DNA from: Glandiceps talaboti
Lineage: Eukaryota > Hemichordata > Enteropneusta > Spengelidae
NCBI RefSeq assembly: GCF_964340395.1
Contig: NC_135554.1
Span: 12,728,251-12,792,250, forward strand
DNA: 64,000 nucleotides
Direction: 5' to 3'
In this document: positions 39,261-51,294 of the stretch, one piece after another
Numbering within the stretch: position 1 is the first letter of the stretch
Layout of the letters: every line of letters starts with the position of its first letter
Made by a program: the position numbers and the translations under genes
Notes under the pieces: model-generated
Databases searched by the model: none
What the model was told of the DNA's origin: nothing
Seen by the model: only the letters and a program-made list of their open reading frames with translations

Positions 39261-42200
39261 TACTTGCGAGTGGTGTCAGTGTGACAGACGGGAAAAACCA
39301 GCTGTTAGTGCCGGTATAACAATGAGGAAAAGACGTGTCTATTCATAGACCCTCCACCGGTCTATGTTCTATTGTACTATACGGGCAGTGGCGTTGTCTA
39401 ATTTGCATCCAAAAAATCCCAGACACTAACAAAAGATTAACAGCATAAGCATAGGTGTCGGTCCGATATCAAAATCAATCTACATTTTACTTGTCGAGAT
39501 TTCACTTCCCAATTTCCAATGAACGAAACTATGAATATATGTTTAATCGTATTACTGTCATGAAAGATTTTTCTTGCAACAAAATTGTCATTTGGACGAA
39601 AAAACCACTGCTCGTAAGCTGACTTCGCAAAGTAAGCCTCGATGTTATGGCAACATAAACAACTGCCAATCATTCTTGCGTAAACATTGTCTGCTAAGCT
39701 GTTATATACTTGTTCTGTAAACCACAGACAACTCAGACAAGCAAGAAGATACTTGCCTGTTTGTACGTACATGTCGAAACGTAAATACTCGGTGTGATTT
39801 TCACAAAACTTATTTTTTAGAGCTGCCTATAACTGTTCACATATTGCAGTATACACGGTCGAGGAAACGATATCATCATGTTACCAATATAGACAATCAT
39901 TGTACTTCACCGGGGATGGGTAGTGCGTACATTACGACAATCCTAGAAGGATATGGCCATAAATATCTACAAGTGATATCAAATACCCGATAAACCTGGT
40001 ATACGATAGTTCTCTTTTTGGAATATGTGGTTGCCCTAAAACTGGTGTTTGTGTGTGCACATATGTATGGATGTGCGCAAACTTCATTAAGAGAGAAAAC
40101 TAAACAGAAAATCGCCATTTCTAACTGATTACGGTGACACATCGAATACGAAGTACGATTGCCACCACTTCCCACTTTAGTCGTGTTAGCCCCTATAATT
40201 TCAAAGTTGGGGGAAATCTGACTTGTGGTATGGTACCTAAAGTTGAAACTGTAGGTACATCCACGTACAGACAAATACATGTGAAAAGGGATGCTTTTAT
40301 TGTGGCGGACACGACACTCCTTTTATCGGAGAACGTATTTGTGTGTGTGCACGTGACAGGTGAATGTTACGATGTTTTCAACTTTATGTGTTATCGTGAT
40401 AATAGTAAAAACTTGGCTTGTACATGTAATAATTAAACCGCCCACAAACACCCGACACACTTTCTATTTTACAATTGAATTTTTAAATTACGAAAGCTAG
40501 TCGAGTACTATACCCCCTCCCCCGTCACCACTACCATCATCGTCCATGGATGTATCATGAAGGATCACGCATAGAAAGATGGGATGAAACACGATTTTGT
40601 AGTTTGCAGGGGATTGCATGGAAAATGGACAGCATACAATTCAAACGAACTCGAACAATTTATTTTATTGATCAGGACGAAAATACAGTCAATCAGCTTA
40701 GTAATCAAAAACCACAATCAGAATCGTTTATCACTTACAAAGACACTTTCAAAAGGTAGCGTAATAAGGCATGTCCCCATATGAATCGATTCAGTTAAAA
40801 TCGGTTCGAATTCAGTTTATGTGCCCACACGGAATGTTAGAAATGGACTTGAATCACACATATTGTAATGTGTAAAGATACAGTACCACCCCACCCCGCT
40901 CCACTATAGCGTTGTACAATACTAACAGTGGAAATCAACTTTAGCGTCAATACATAATATAAGTTATTTCTTTGCAGATATATGTGGGCTTTTTGAAACT
41001 AGAACTTGTAATTACTAGGTCTAATGCCTTTTATTGTTCAAGTTGTTAAGTCGTATTTTTATTCGCACGCATCTATCAGAGGAACTGTGTTCGGACGTCG
41101 TTACCGTAATTTGTCGCGTTGATATTGAACGCCGCAACATGACAGTAATGAACGCATTGACGACGGCTTTCAGATGTTTCAAGTGTCACGTGAAAACATG
41201 GACAAATCAGTTTTGGATTATTAATCTATTTCTGAAAAAAAGACTATTTTAGACGAAAAAACTTTTGATTTTCACGTTAATAGAAGGATTAATCAACATC
41301 GGTCGATCCATTGAAGTATAACCCACTACTTCCATGGTCGATCCATCAACTTCTTGGGTAAGCCGAAAAACACCTTCACAATACACCACGCTGGCTGTCT
41401 ACGAGATTTTAGTCCAAGTTTACAGGTCACGTCAAACGGATTTATGTTGTATTCGTTTCATGTTCTACCGACACATGGCCTAACTTAGAACCTTCCTATA
41501 GGTGCGTTTTGGCGATGCCCTCTCCACGTAGTCTATTCAAATAAATTATCGTGAAGGTCCTATAAAAGTTGTCACTGCGGTTGAACGAACGACTCGTCAC
41601 ATGGTACTCCGTTAATTTTCGTTGACAGATCACATGCCATTACGTATCTTGTTTATACACGTATTTGCGTACGGTGAATCTCACCTTGTCTAACATCTCG
41701 AATTTGGCATTAGGTAATCCTGAAAGCTCTACTGGATGTTTTAAAACCAAGAGTCGCAGGTACAAGAAAATGAGGTAATGTCTGCAATATTAAAGTGTAA
41801 CGCCTTCCTTTGGCAGTCGGCTCATCATCCAAATCGCAAGAAAATGGTTGACGTATGTGCGTTCGTCAAGTATCATTATTTATACTATAGTTGTGACGAC
41901 CGAATAAACGGTAAAAAGAAATTCTGTTTAATTGTTGGTGAATCAGAAATCCATATTTGTAGTGGATGTTTTGTTACTCATTTACTGGACACCCCCTCCC
42001 ATGGTCAGGGATTGAGCCTGGCGGTTACTTGCGATTGGCCATATGTTTTTTTGAGAACAACGTCTCCGTGTATGTCGGCGAAGTTTCTGTCATTTCTTCA
42101 TGACAAAAATAGCATTGCCTCTCTTGATTCCATTTTAGTAAGAATTTAAAAAATCTTATTGCGATTTTGACGCACGCAAAACGAAACGAACTCTTACCCC

Positions 42201-42716
42201 GCCCCCCTCCCAACGAATGTTTTACTCGTAACGTTTGTCATGCGTATTTTTCGCCTTTCCTGGTTACTATTATCTTGCCGCTGTTTGTCAACTGACTCGT
42301 ACTCCTATTGAACGATTATATACGTATGTAGCACAGTTTTAACCCCCCCCCTTTCGACTCGTGTAGAGTTTTGAATCTTGATTTTTAATGTTTGAATACT
42401 GGCTGATAACACACAAGTATGGAAATACTGACGTATTACTGTATATAAGATGCTCATGTGTAAATTGTGATATTGTTCCATCCAATTTTCCAATTAAAGC
42501 CCAAGGTGCAACCAGGCTATGTGCCCACGCTACGGAAGTAGGTTTGTCGCATGTGCAACAGAATACGTTTGTTTATCTGGGAGGCAAGGAGCATTTGGTC
42601 AATCCAACCCAGGTAGTTTATCAACATATCAGTGGTTGTTCACACATATTGATTACTTGTGCTTCTTGTCTAATCCAAAGAGTCCCTTGTTATATTTTTT
42701 TCGAAGTGACAGTGTT

Positions 42717-42718
<2 letters not shown>

Positions 42719-42791
<73 letters not shown>
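42719..42791. repeat. (TA)n microsatellite
   Basis: TA tract inside the TIR element. Confidence 0.97.
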
Positions 42792-42795
<4 letters not shown>

Positions 42796-44499
42796 CCCGA
42801 GAAAATTATATTTTGAGGGACCTCTTCCAGCACCATACAAACACTGTTACACAGTGACAATTTGTGCGATTCTTGGCCTGTACGAACTAACTTACTTGTA
42901 TTATTTGTACAAGGTACTAGTTACAGTTGCACACGTACACTGGCGTTGGCATTTGGTCGATCATTACCTACATTTGAAAACACCAAAATCATTAGATAGA
43001 TGACAATTTTTTTTTTACAGATAACAGATTACATGTAGGTCGTGTTTGGACAACATAATCGGGAAAGCTTCAAAATTAACAAGTATCGGACCAGAGCGGA
43101 CTAAACTTTAACTTCCATGCTTACTGTACTCTAGGTAGCTAGCTACGTGCGATCTCGAGTTTGGTAGAAATGTCATTGATGTCCCCGTTATTTTCCTTCC
43201 GTGTTCTAATTCTTTGAAAGTATAGGTTGGCTGTTTTATGATTGATTAAACTTGTATTTCAAAACCCAATGTCCCATCTCAGAAAACAAGTCAATAAAGT
43301 AACAAACGTGTGCTCTCCGAGTTATCCCGATATGTACGAGTACCACCCCAGCTATTTCAAAACAAACGCAAAAATGCATACGTCGTGGTGGGGTGAGTAC
43401 CGCGGTACTCTAGTTTGGTCTCCGCTCTGTGTCCGTATGTTTGACTACGATGTCAGTCGATGTCATTTACATTACGAGGATTATTGTTGGAAAGTGCCAA
43501 AACATATGGAAGCGAATTTTTGAGAAATCTGGAAAGAATTTAATACGATTTCTCAACTCTCAAATTCGAACGAAACAAATATTTTATGATGCCCCCATGT
43601 TTGATCTTGTAGTTAGTTCGACGTTCATCTCCACAACATGCACATAGCTAAAGATCGTAGAGAACAGTCGACAGGTATAGGAACTAGACTAGGCAGTGAT
43701 GTATGATCTATGTGTACAAAATAGACAGTTGTCTTTGAGATTTCAGGATCATTACAGAAATAAAAGAGTTGCCAACGTTAGATTTGTTTATGAATTATAT
43801 CATTGTACCCGTCATCAATATGCAATGTCGCTTATAAGTATCAAATGTCGCACTATAAAATGTTTCAAAAAATGTCTTGCTTCTCCCGGCCATTAGAAAA
43901 TTTAACTGAAAGTATGGGAATTCTTGATCGAAACATATTCAGTCATAAATTCCTCAGGTTTCTGACAATTTCCAATAATTGTTACAAGAAAGACTGCAGT
44001 ACAAGAACATTTGGTTAGCTACACGATTACATCTGATGCCTTACACGTGACACGCAAAATCATTGTCCATTGTGAGCCTCGCCTTCTGTACATGTACCGT
44101 ACGTCCAGCTTGTCTGTCGGTGTCACATTTTGCTTCCTCTCTTCAGTTTTCTAAGATGTTTTAAGAATTTGAAAACAATCAGTGTATGCTTGACAAATTT
44201 TCTTTCCACTGAAGTTTAGAAAACATTTAGTTCTACCACAGACAAGTATAGTCTGTGGTTCTACTCTACGTAAACGTTGTGTTGTTGCATCATGCATCAT
44301 GAGACGTCACATTGACCTCATACTTCGCTTCGTTTACAAAACTGACACATTGTATCTCCCCCTGATGGAGACAGTTGTCTGGACTTCGCATGTTATTAGG
44401 TGGATTCGACGATGGTAGTTGACGAGAAGCCGCCCCGCCCTCTGCAATTAACACATGATTAAGATTAACATAGGAAGTCATTCACACTTTAGGCGACCA

Positions 44500-44650
44500 A
44501 AGACAGACAGATGTGCGTTCTGGCAGGTTAGCCTTTTCACGGACCGTGGTGACAAATACGGCGTATTCCGGTTATCGAACTTCCGGTTGTTTCGCAGGAA
44601 AGTATCGCGAGAGGGCGCACCATATCTGACAAAGTGAGGGCCAGAATTTT
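44500..44650. repeat. Short repeat, inverted partner at 46.25-46.37 kb
   Basis: Shares 'acggcgtattccggttatcg' and 'gtgagggccagaa' with the complement of 46,258-46,370, in the same relative order with a different middle. Probably two members of a small family inside the TIR element. Confidence 0.6.
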
Positions 44651-45016
44651 CGTCATGGCATCTAATAGTATGGCGATGTATTAAGCTGTCAACAAAATGG
44701 GCGTAAAAGAACCCCGTGCATTCATAAAAGAGTGGAAAATTACTACTTCTAAATCTACTAGATATCGCCAGAAATGCTGTCAACCTTGGTCTTGAAACAC
44801 TAGAAAATGATAATTTTCTGAGAGAACGGAAGAGGAGACGAATAGTGGATGTCGGGCATCAAAAGATTACTAATCGACAGCGGAAACATTGAAAGTTGGA
44901 CGGATGACCTTCGAAATATACCTGATGTAGACATGATAAACATATTTCTTTACCTTACTGGTGTCTGTTGCTGGACAAAAGAACGATTAGAAAATTACAA
45001 ATCTGACAACAGCTTC

Positions 45017-45241
45017 CAATCTGATTAAAATCCGATGTAGATGTTGGCTGATCGTTCATTGCTATTTTACCTTCGTTATTTTGCCTGAATTGACCTTCTT
45101 GGTACATGTTTACATTTTTTAGCCTGCCTGATCGCTGAAAAATGTAAACATGTACCAAGAAAAATAATATCAGGCAAAATAACGAAGGTAAAATAGCAAT
45201 GAACGATTAGCCGACATCTACATCGGATTTTAATCAGATTG
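45017..45241. mobile_element. MULE-like MITE, copy 1 (225 bp)
   Basis: CAATCTGATTAAAATCCGAT at the left and its complement at the right. The terminal inverted repeats are about 100 bp each, with a short centre. The 9-bp duplication AACAGCTTC flanks both ends exactly (45,008-45,016 and 45,242-45,250). Long TIRs plus a 9-bp duplication are the hallmark of Mutator-like elements. It has no coding capacity. Confidence 0.82.
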
Positions 45242-45654
45242 AACAGCTTCCAGCTACAGTCATTGCAATATTGAGAGTTCGGTCGACAATTACCAAGCCA
45301 CATGTTTATATTGTAACTGATGTCGCCGCATACTTAGGCCTTTCTTGTTTATTAGAACAGTGGTGTAGCACCACGGGTGAAATCATAAAACTTTGTCCGG
45401 AAAAAAACATTTCATGTACTGGTTATAAGTTGGCATAAACATATGTGTATTGATATACTCAACTTTACTATCACACTTTGGTTAGCTTGCTATTCTTCAT
45501 TCAGGACCACCAGTGTATAAAAAAAACCCATTGAAGTCGGCAACGAATCATAAATATTGTTATTGTGAGTGATGTACCACACCGCCCACCCCTTCAATGA
45601 ATTGGCCTTCCATGTAACGTTTACGTGGTTCACTCATCATACCATGTCTTATAC

Positions 45655-45866
45655 CGATCTGATTAAAATCCGATGTAGATGTCGGCTAATCGTTCATTGC
45701 TATTTTACCTTCGTTATTTTGCCTGAATTGACCTTCGTGGTACATGTTTACGTTTTTGTCCTGATCGGTAGAGGAGGCGATCAAACATGTACCACGGAGG
45801 TCAATTCACGCACAATAACGAAAGTAAAATAGCAATGAACGATTAGCCGACATCTACATCAGATTG
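45655..45866. mobile_element. MULE-like MITE, copy 2 (212 bp)
   Basis: Same family as 45,017-45,241. The right TIR has lost 11 bp near its end (it goes from 'ctacatc' straight to 'agattg'). Flanks GTCTTATAC and GTTTTATAC are a 9-bp duplication with one later change. Confidence 0.78.
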
Positions 45867-45929
45867 GTTTTATACAAGGTGCAATAACTGTAGCGTATAG
45901 TGTGATTTTGAAGGTTCTTTCCTCTGTTT

Positions 45930-46690
45930 TTGTACCTTTTTCCGTTCCGATGTTTGACTGGAAGCAATCACTACAATTTCTCCAACGGTAACGCAAATGG
46001 ACGAGGTCACACTGAAAACGTGAGTGAGATGTCAGTGTACTACCCGTTTCAAAATGTTGCTACTTTTGGGTTTTCCTCACGTTCGAATTGCAGAGCCAAA
46101 CTTACGCGAAATATTAGGAGAACGAGAGGTTAATTTGCTATTTCGTTATTTGATGGGCGATAATGCAATATTATAGCGTAAAGTTACGGGGAATGACAGA
46201 CAATCTTTAGTCAGTGGTTACGATGCCTATAGACTCTATGCTTTGCAACAATGCTCTACAATTTCTGGCCCTCACTTCCGGTTCTAAAACAGCGCCCCTA
46301 GTGGCCAAACAATCATATCTTTTATCTTTTCGGGGCTTTTTCGATAACCGGAATACGGCGTATTGCAACCATACATGTAGTATTGTGAACATGCATATTA
46401 TTTGCTAAGACAATCCCCAGGATCCCGATCGTATGTCACCATTAAAAGTTACAAACACACAAAATACATACGGAATTTATACTGATGAGCATTTTGTAGC
46501 TGTTTGTTTATGAAAGTGTATTAAAATAGCCATATATCATATCCCATGGTGTTTGATTTCACTGGCCGACCCAGTGTGTATTTTCTCAATGTTATGAAAT
46601 CTGCTGATGCGGATATGTTTGTTGTGTACTGTTACTAGCCTACGTAATATAGTCACAAGTAGTCAAGTTTGATAAATACCAGCTTTTAAT
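45930..46690. other. No gene seen
   Basis: Short frames only. Holds the inverted partner of the 44.5-kb repeat at 46,258-46,370. Confidence 0.45.
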
Positions 46691-46699
46691 GTTGTAAAA

Positions 46700-46954
46700 G
46701 TGTAACATGTTTTCGACCGAACGCAGGCGATGTCACCCTCCCGGGTCACCCTATCCGACGTATAAGTTGAGCTTAACTATGCCGGTTCAAGGAAGTTTAA
46801 GCCACGTCTTACACGTCGGACTATGAAGCGGATAAGCCGAGCGGTTCACCGACGTAAACAACGGTTGCCACTGCCGGTTCTCTTCCGGTGCATAGATCTG
46901 GTACTCGAGTAGTACATGTCTGGTTGAACCGCTGATCAACCGGTGTTAAACCGG
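46700..46954. other. Right subterminal region of the TIR element
   Basis: GC-rich zone with repeated CCGGT, AAGCCG/CGGCTT and GACGT words, counterpart of 38,950-39,260. Confidence 0.45.
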
Positions 46955-46982
46955 AAGCTTAAACGTCAGTTTTCATGCAGTG

Positions 46983-47805
46983 TAAATACGTGCATATCTT
47001 CTACTGTGTGACGTCAAACAGGGGTGATTTCAGAGCATATCACCCCTGTTCTACCGAACTATTTTTTCTCCGTACTGTTCGAGTCGAGTGTTCGTGTCAA
47101 TCCTACGCTATGATCAAGTTTATCGTAATAATTATGTGCTTCAAAACGTAAATGCATACATTACGTTACACATATCCTTGGATGGCATGAGTTTGATACA
47201 TAGAAGTCCTTTTATTTTTATTTGATACATTTTATTATATTTAAAAATCACGTAGATTATCAATGTAGCAGCCGGCAAGCTTACTTCCGATTTTCCATCG
47301 AGCTCAGATCTCCGAACTTCCACAACCCGCGAAAATATGAATAAAATGACGGCACAAAATCGTATTCAGGCAATTCTACTTACGTTTCAAACTAAATTCG
47401 ATATTACATGTACATCGCAAGGTTATAACCGACAATTTTGGTTGAGAAACCACACAACAGTATGACCGTACCGATACCATACATAGGGTAAGCTTGACCT
47501 CGCGACAGGTCACGCGTTTATGTAAGCTATCGGGCGCCATTTTTTAATACGCGATGAAGAATATAGTGCGATGAATTGATGCAGTATTCGTAAAATACGA
47601 TTTAAAATTTTTAGAAAAATACGGGTAAATACTTAGTTATGTGATAAATATATAATTCCATGAAATCAATGTTAGTCTTACGTCATAATGCTCCTCGTAT
47701 GATTCCGCGGACTACAAATTATCGCCTACCGGCTCGAATTTGTATTTGTCCGCGGAATCATACTCGGAGCATTATGACGTAAAACTAACATTGATTTCAT
47801 GGGAT

Positions 47806-47813
<8 letters not shown>
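46983..47813. repeat. Repeat B of about 0.8 kb, target of the 8.07-kb element
   Basis: Colinear with 25,896-26,694, including the 'accgaactattttttctccg' block, 'gcgccattttttaatacgcg' and the terminal palindrome. Several indels separate the copies. Confidence 0.78.
47649..47813. repeat. Palindrome with arms of about 64 bp (MITE-like), copy B
   Basis: The arms pair through 'tcataatgctcctcgtatg', 'ccgcggac' and their complements around a longer loop than in copy A. It is followed directly by (TA)n. Confidence 0.75.

Positions 47814-47866
<53 letters not shown>
47809..47866. repeat. (TA)n microsatellite
   Basis: TA tract between palindrome B and the minus-strand LINE fragment. Confidence 0.96.
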
Positions 47867-47868
<2 letters not shown>

Positions 47869-48340
47869 CAAAGTTGGAGTTTATGTAGTCTGAATATATC
47901 ACGAATTTGAAGTTCACTAAATAAATTGTTGGAATGTGCAGAGATACAACTAAAAGTAATAGCCCTGACTGCCATTTATTGAGACATGTCATATGTGATG
48001 AAAATGTAGATCCCCATACTTCAATACCATAGATGATGTGTGGTTGGATAAAAGATTTGTACATCAGAATATGGATATCTTTAGGTACAAAATGTCTTAA
48101 TTCTAAAAAAAAATACCAACTTTTTTCCAAACAGGGGAGTTTACCATTTCAATATGCTTTGACCAATTTATATGTGTATCAGAAATAACACCAGCAAATA
48201 TTGTTGATTCCACTTCATCAATAACCCTACTATTAATGTGGAGATAGAGAACCTTCAAGGGATATTTTTCTCCTAGTGTTTCTAAACAGAATGTAGTTTG
48301 TTTTGAGATGATTAATGGTAAGTTTATTTACATTGCACCA
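47867..48340 (-). pseudogene. LINE RT thumb/C-terminal fragment
   Basis: The minus frames encode LKVLYLHINSRVIDEVESTI then FAGVISDTHINWSKHIEMV, and after a shift DIHILMYKSFIQPHIIYGIE and VWGSTF. This is the usual thumb order (F.GV..D..L.W..HI, then ..Y..FI.P.I.YGI..WG). The fragment ends at a (TA)n tract. Confidence 0.7.
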
Positions 48341-48349
48341 CTTTAATAC

Positions 48350-48560
48350 TGATCATGATCTCCACTAAGAGTGTTGATTTTTCGGTGCAGAACCAAAATA
48401 CAAATTTGATTGGATTTATCGTGTATACAGCTACAAAAATACGTTTATCCACAGGAGATGTGATACTGTTCACGGTTTCCGATATTACAAGTACGGTAAA
48501 CTATTAAAGCAATGACCAAGTTGGCGCTAGTGTAGACTTTACCATTACTTCAATGTAAGT
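48350..48560. repeat. Inverted copy of 10.74-10.94 kb (right half)
   Basis: Contains 'aagagtgttgatttttcggt' and 'taccattacttcaatgtaag'. It resumes the homology broken off at 38,830. Confidence 0.7.
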
Positions 48561-48576
48561 GTACGGTTAATGATAT

Positions 48577-48642
48577 AATATTTAAAGCCTTATTACTTCG
48601 CTCAATGATATAGCCTATTGTTATGAGGAATGGGTTAGGGTA
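48577..48642. repeat. 66-bp perfect direct repeat, unit 1
   Basis: AATATTTAAAGCCTTATTAC... is identical to 48,894-48,959. The spacing is 317 bp. Confidence 0.9.
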
Positions 48643-48893
48643 GTTTTTTTGATAGGCTAGACCATGAGCAAAATAGCGTAAACTAGGGTGGGTGGGAGGG
48701 TTAGATCAATAAAAATACGTCCCCACCAGCCCATCCCTTTTCCCACATATACGAGATTCTACCATTGTTACTCAGTCTCCTCCGTTATCGAGTGACAACT
48801 AGATACTATTATCTTGTCCTTTTATACTCATTGATCATGAATATTTATAAGTTGCGTAATAATATCACTACGTAATGCGGCTTTGAATAATAA

Positions 48894-48959
48894 AATATTT
48901 AAAGCCTTATTACTTCGCTCAATGATATAGCCTATTGTTATGAGGAATGGGTTAGGGTA
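48894..48959. repeat. 66-bp perfect direct repeat, unit 2
   Basis: Second identical unit. The copies are far more alike than other duplicates in the window, so the event is recent. Confidence 0.9.
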
Positions 48960-49294
48960 TCTTTTTTACTGTCCACACCTTGCCTACCGCTTACCACTTC
49001 TTACTAAACTACTGAATTCAAGATGCCCATACCTGTTCTTCCATTTTCCCAAACCTTCCTTTTTTTCATATCTCTTTTTCCCATTCCTCATAAGAAGCAA
49101 TCCCACCATTTTTTGTCACTTTCCATTTAATCAAGTCTACTTTTGATCATACACATCAATTCCCAGAAAATATGAACAAACCCGACGTTTTATCAATTCT
49201 ATTATGATTTATTCAGAGCATACCAATCTTTTGTACAATTTACAAATCTGTTGACTAAAAGAGTAGTACTAACTCTATACTAAATACATCAAAA

Positions 49295-51275
49295 TATCTT
49301 TTTATTTTATTTTTTTATTTATTAAACTTCGACAATAAGTCAGGGGAAAAAGTCGCACAGGTGGCAAGCACCTATACTAGAGCAACCCTCCACATACAAC
49401 AAATGGATAAACAAACAAGAACATATTAAAAAACAGTAAATACAATATATAAAAAAATATACACTAACGAATAACATACGAGAACAGAATTAAGAAATAC
49501 GACACTTGGCACAATGACATCGATTGACCCATGTGCAAGTATTAAAAGACAAAAAACTATTTTCCAAAAGATTTCTATAAAATATACGGAGATCGTTTTT
49601 ATATGAGTTGACACTTACTGCAAACGACAAGTCCGATTTGACTGGGCAAGCGTTCCATGTATAAAGTATTCTGTTAAAAAATGACTGTCGGAATGCTTCA
49701 CTGCGAAATTGTGGCATTTTCAGTAAGCTATCATCGTCTGAATTGAAATGTACATATTTATCAATATTAAGATCGTAATCGTTATTTATACATTTCCAAA
49801 AGAATACGCAATCAGACATCGCTCTTCTGTAGCTAAGGGGAAGGAGGTTTAAGGAAACAAGACGATGTTTATAATCAACCCCTTTACATTGATTGTAACC
49901 AAGAATGTATTTAGTAGCTCGTCTTGAACACCCTCCAATTGAATCATTGATTTTTTTGTACAAACAGACCAAGATTGAGTAGAGTAATCTAAATTACTTC
50001 TAACCAAAGAGATGTACAAATTACGCTTAGTTTGTACCGAGCACGATTGACCGCAAGTTCTCTTGATCAGGCCCAACATGCTATTTGATTTTTTTACCAC
50101 CTTATTTACATGTTGATCCCACGATAGATTGTCCGTCACTTCCACCCCCAGGTCACACATACTATGGACCCTCTCAATGGGGACTTCAGACATAGAATAA
50201 TTAAAAACAATGGGCTTACGTTTCCTTGTAATGGTAAGTAACTTGCATTTAGAGATGTTAAATTTCATGCCCCATTTTACACTCCAAAGCATCAGATTAT
50301 CGATGTCACGTTGCAAATCTAAACAATCATGCTCTTTAGTAATTTCCTTAAGACATTTTGCATCATCAGCAAAGAGGGCACACTCTGACTTAGGACTTAC
50401 ATAGTTAGGTAAGTCGTTGATATAAAACAGAAAGAGTAACGGTCCCAAAATAGAACCCTGGGGCACCCCAGATGTAACAGCAGTCCAATCAGACATGGCA
50501 CCGTCGACAACAACTCTTTGATAACGATTATGTAAATAAGACGCAAACCAATTTAGCAGTTTACCATGGAAACCGTACATTTGTAATTTATGCAGGAGAA
50601 GATCATGAGGCACAGAGTCGAATGCTTTTGAAAAGTCGAGATATACGACATCGACTTGACCAGCACGATCCAAAACTTTGCCAATTTCATGAAACACTTG
50701 TGTTAACTGGGTTGTTGTCGACCGACCCTTCAAAAAACCGTGTTGTACATCATGAATAAGAGGTTTTATATAATGATAAATAGCATTGATTATACATCTT
50801 TCCAACACCTTACTACATAGACAGAGTAAAGAAATTGGCCTATAATTTTCCACATTGGCCTTATCAGACTTTTTGTGAACAGGTATTATGTTCGCCGACA
50901 ACCATTCGTCAGGCAATTTGCCAGACTGTATGGATTTGTTAAACAGAGAACAAAGGGATGGCGCTAACTCATTAGCACATTCTTTGAGAATACGTGCAGG
51001 TAGAACATCTGGTCCACAAGCCTTATTTATATTTAAATTTCTCAAAGTTTTGACAACCTCATTTACGTCAATATTCACATTTCCCAGATGCTGATGTTGG
51101 GTAACTTCAACATCGGGAAAACTACGAGTCAGGGGTTGAGATGTAAAAATAGTACGAAAGTAATCGTTAAACAGACTGGCTTTTGAAGTCGCGTCGGAAG
51201 CAGATTTACCGCCATAGAAGACAAAACCCGGTACACTCTTTGATTTTGTTTTGCATTTAAAAAAGCTCCAAAATC
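49295..51275 (-). mobile_element. 5'-truncated CR1/Jockey-type LINE
   Basis: The minus frame starts mid-protein (FWSFFKCKTKSKSVPGFVFY) and proceeds through KACGPDVLPARILK, NYRPISLLCLCSKVLE, YLDFSKAFDSVPHDLL (motif A), VTSGVPQGSILGPLLF (motif B), LFADDAKCL (motif C, at about 50,360-50,373) and the thumb. A single -1 frameshift near 49,965 joins it to the C-terminal part ending CAKCRIS. The 3' end is an AT-rich tail near 49,295-49,320. The endonuclease is missing through 5' truncation. It lies against the end of the DIRS recombinase gene. Confidence 0.85.
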
Positions 51276-51294
51276 AACTTTAAACCAGTATATA

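Larger units (their letters stand above)
39261..45000. other. Interior of the TIR element, no recognised gene
   Basis: Open frames of 90-127 codons occur at 39,437-39,772 (-), 39,897-40,280 (-), 40,134-40,436 (+), 41,778-42,149 (+), 42,388-42,720 (+) and 43,242-43,523 (+). The last has protein-like content (SSYPDMYEYHPSYFKTN-like, WWGEYRGTLVW), and 41,778-42,149 has paired cysteines. I recognise no transposase or other domain and could not join them by convincing splice sites. Most of this interior has no duplicate in the window. Confidence 0.4.
38918..46982. mobile_element. 8.07-kb TIR element, CACTG ends, TAA target duplication (CACTA/CMC-like candidate)
   Basis: The left end CACTGCATGAAAAC... 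(38,918-38,945) and the right end (46,955-46,982) are inverted repeats matching at 27 of 28 positions. TAA flanks both sides (38,915-38,917 and 46,983-46,985). A homologous target at 25,888-25,905 has a single TAA at the join, an empty site. GC-rich subterminal zones (38,950-39,260 and 46,700-46,955) are rich in CCGG, CGACG and AAGCCG words, as in CACTA elements. A 3-bp duplication plus CACTG ends suggest the CMC group. PIF/Harbinger (TWA duplication) is the alternative. I could not find a transposase, so it is probably non-autonomous or uses undetected introns. Confidence 0.72.

Noticed and set aside
43242-43523. Transposase of the 8-kb element
   Set aside because: No DDE/D motif, zinc finger or other known transposase signature could be identified, so it is left as an unassigned frame.
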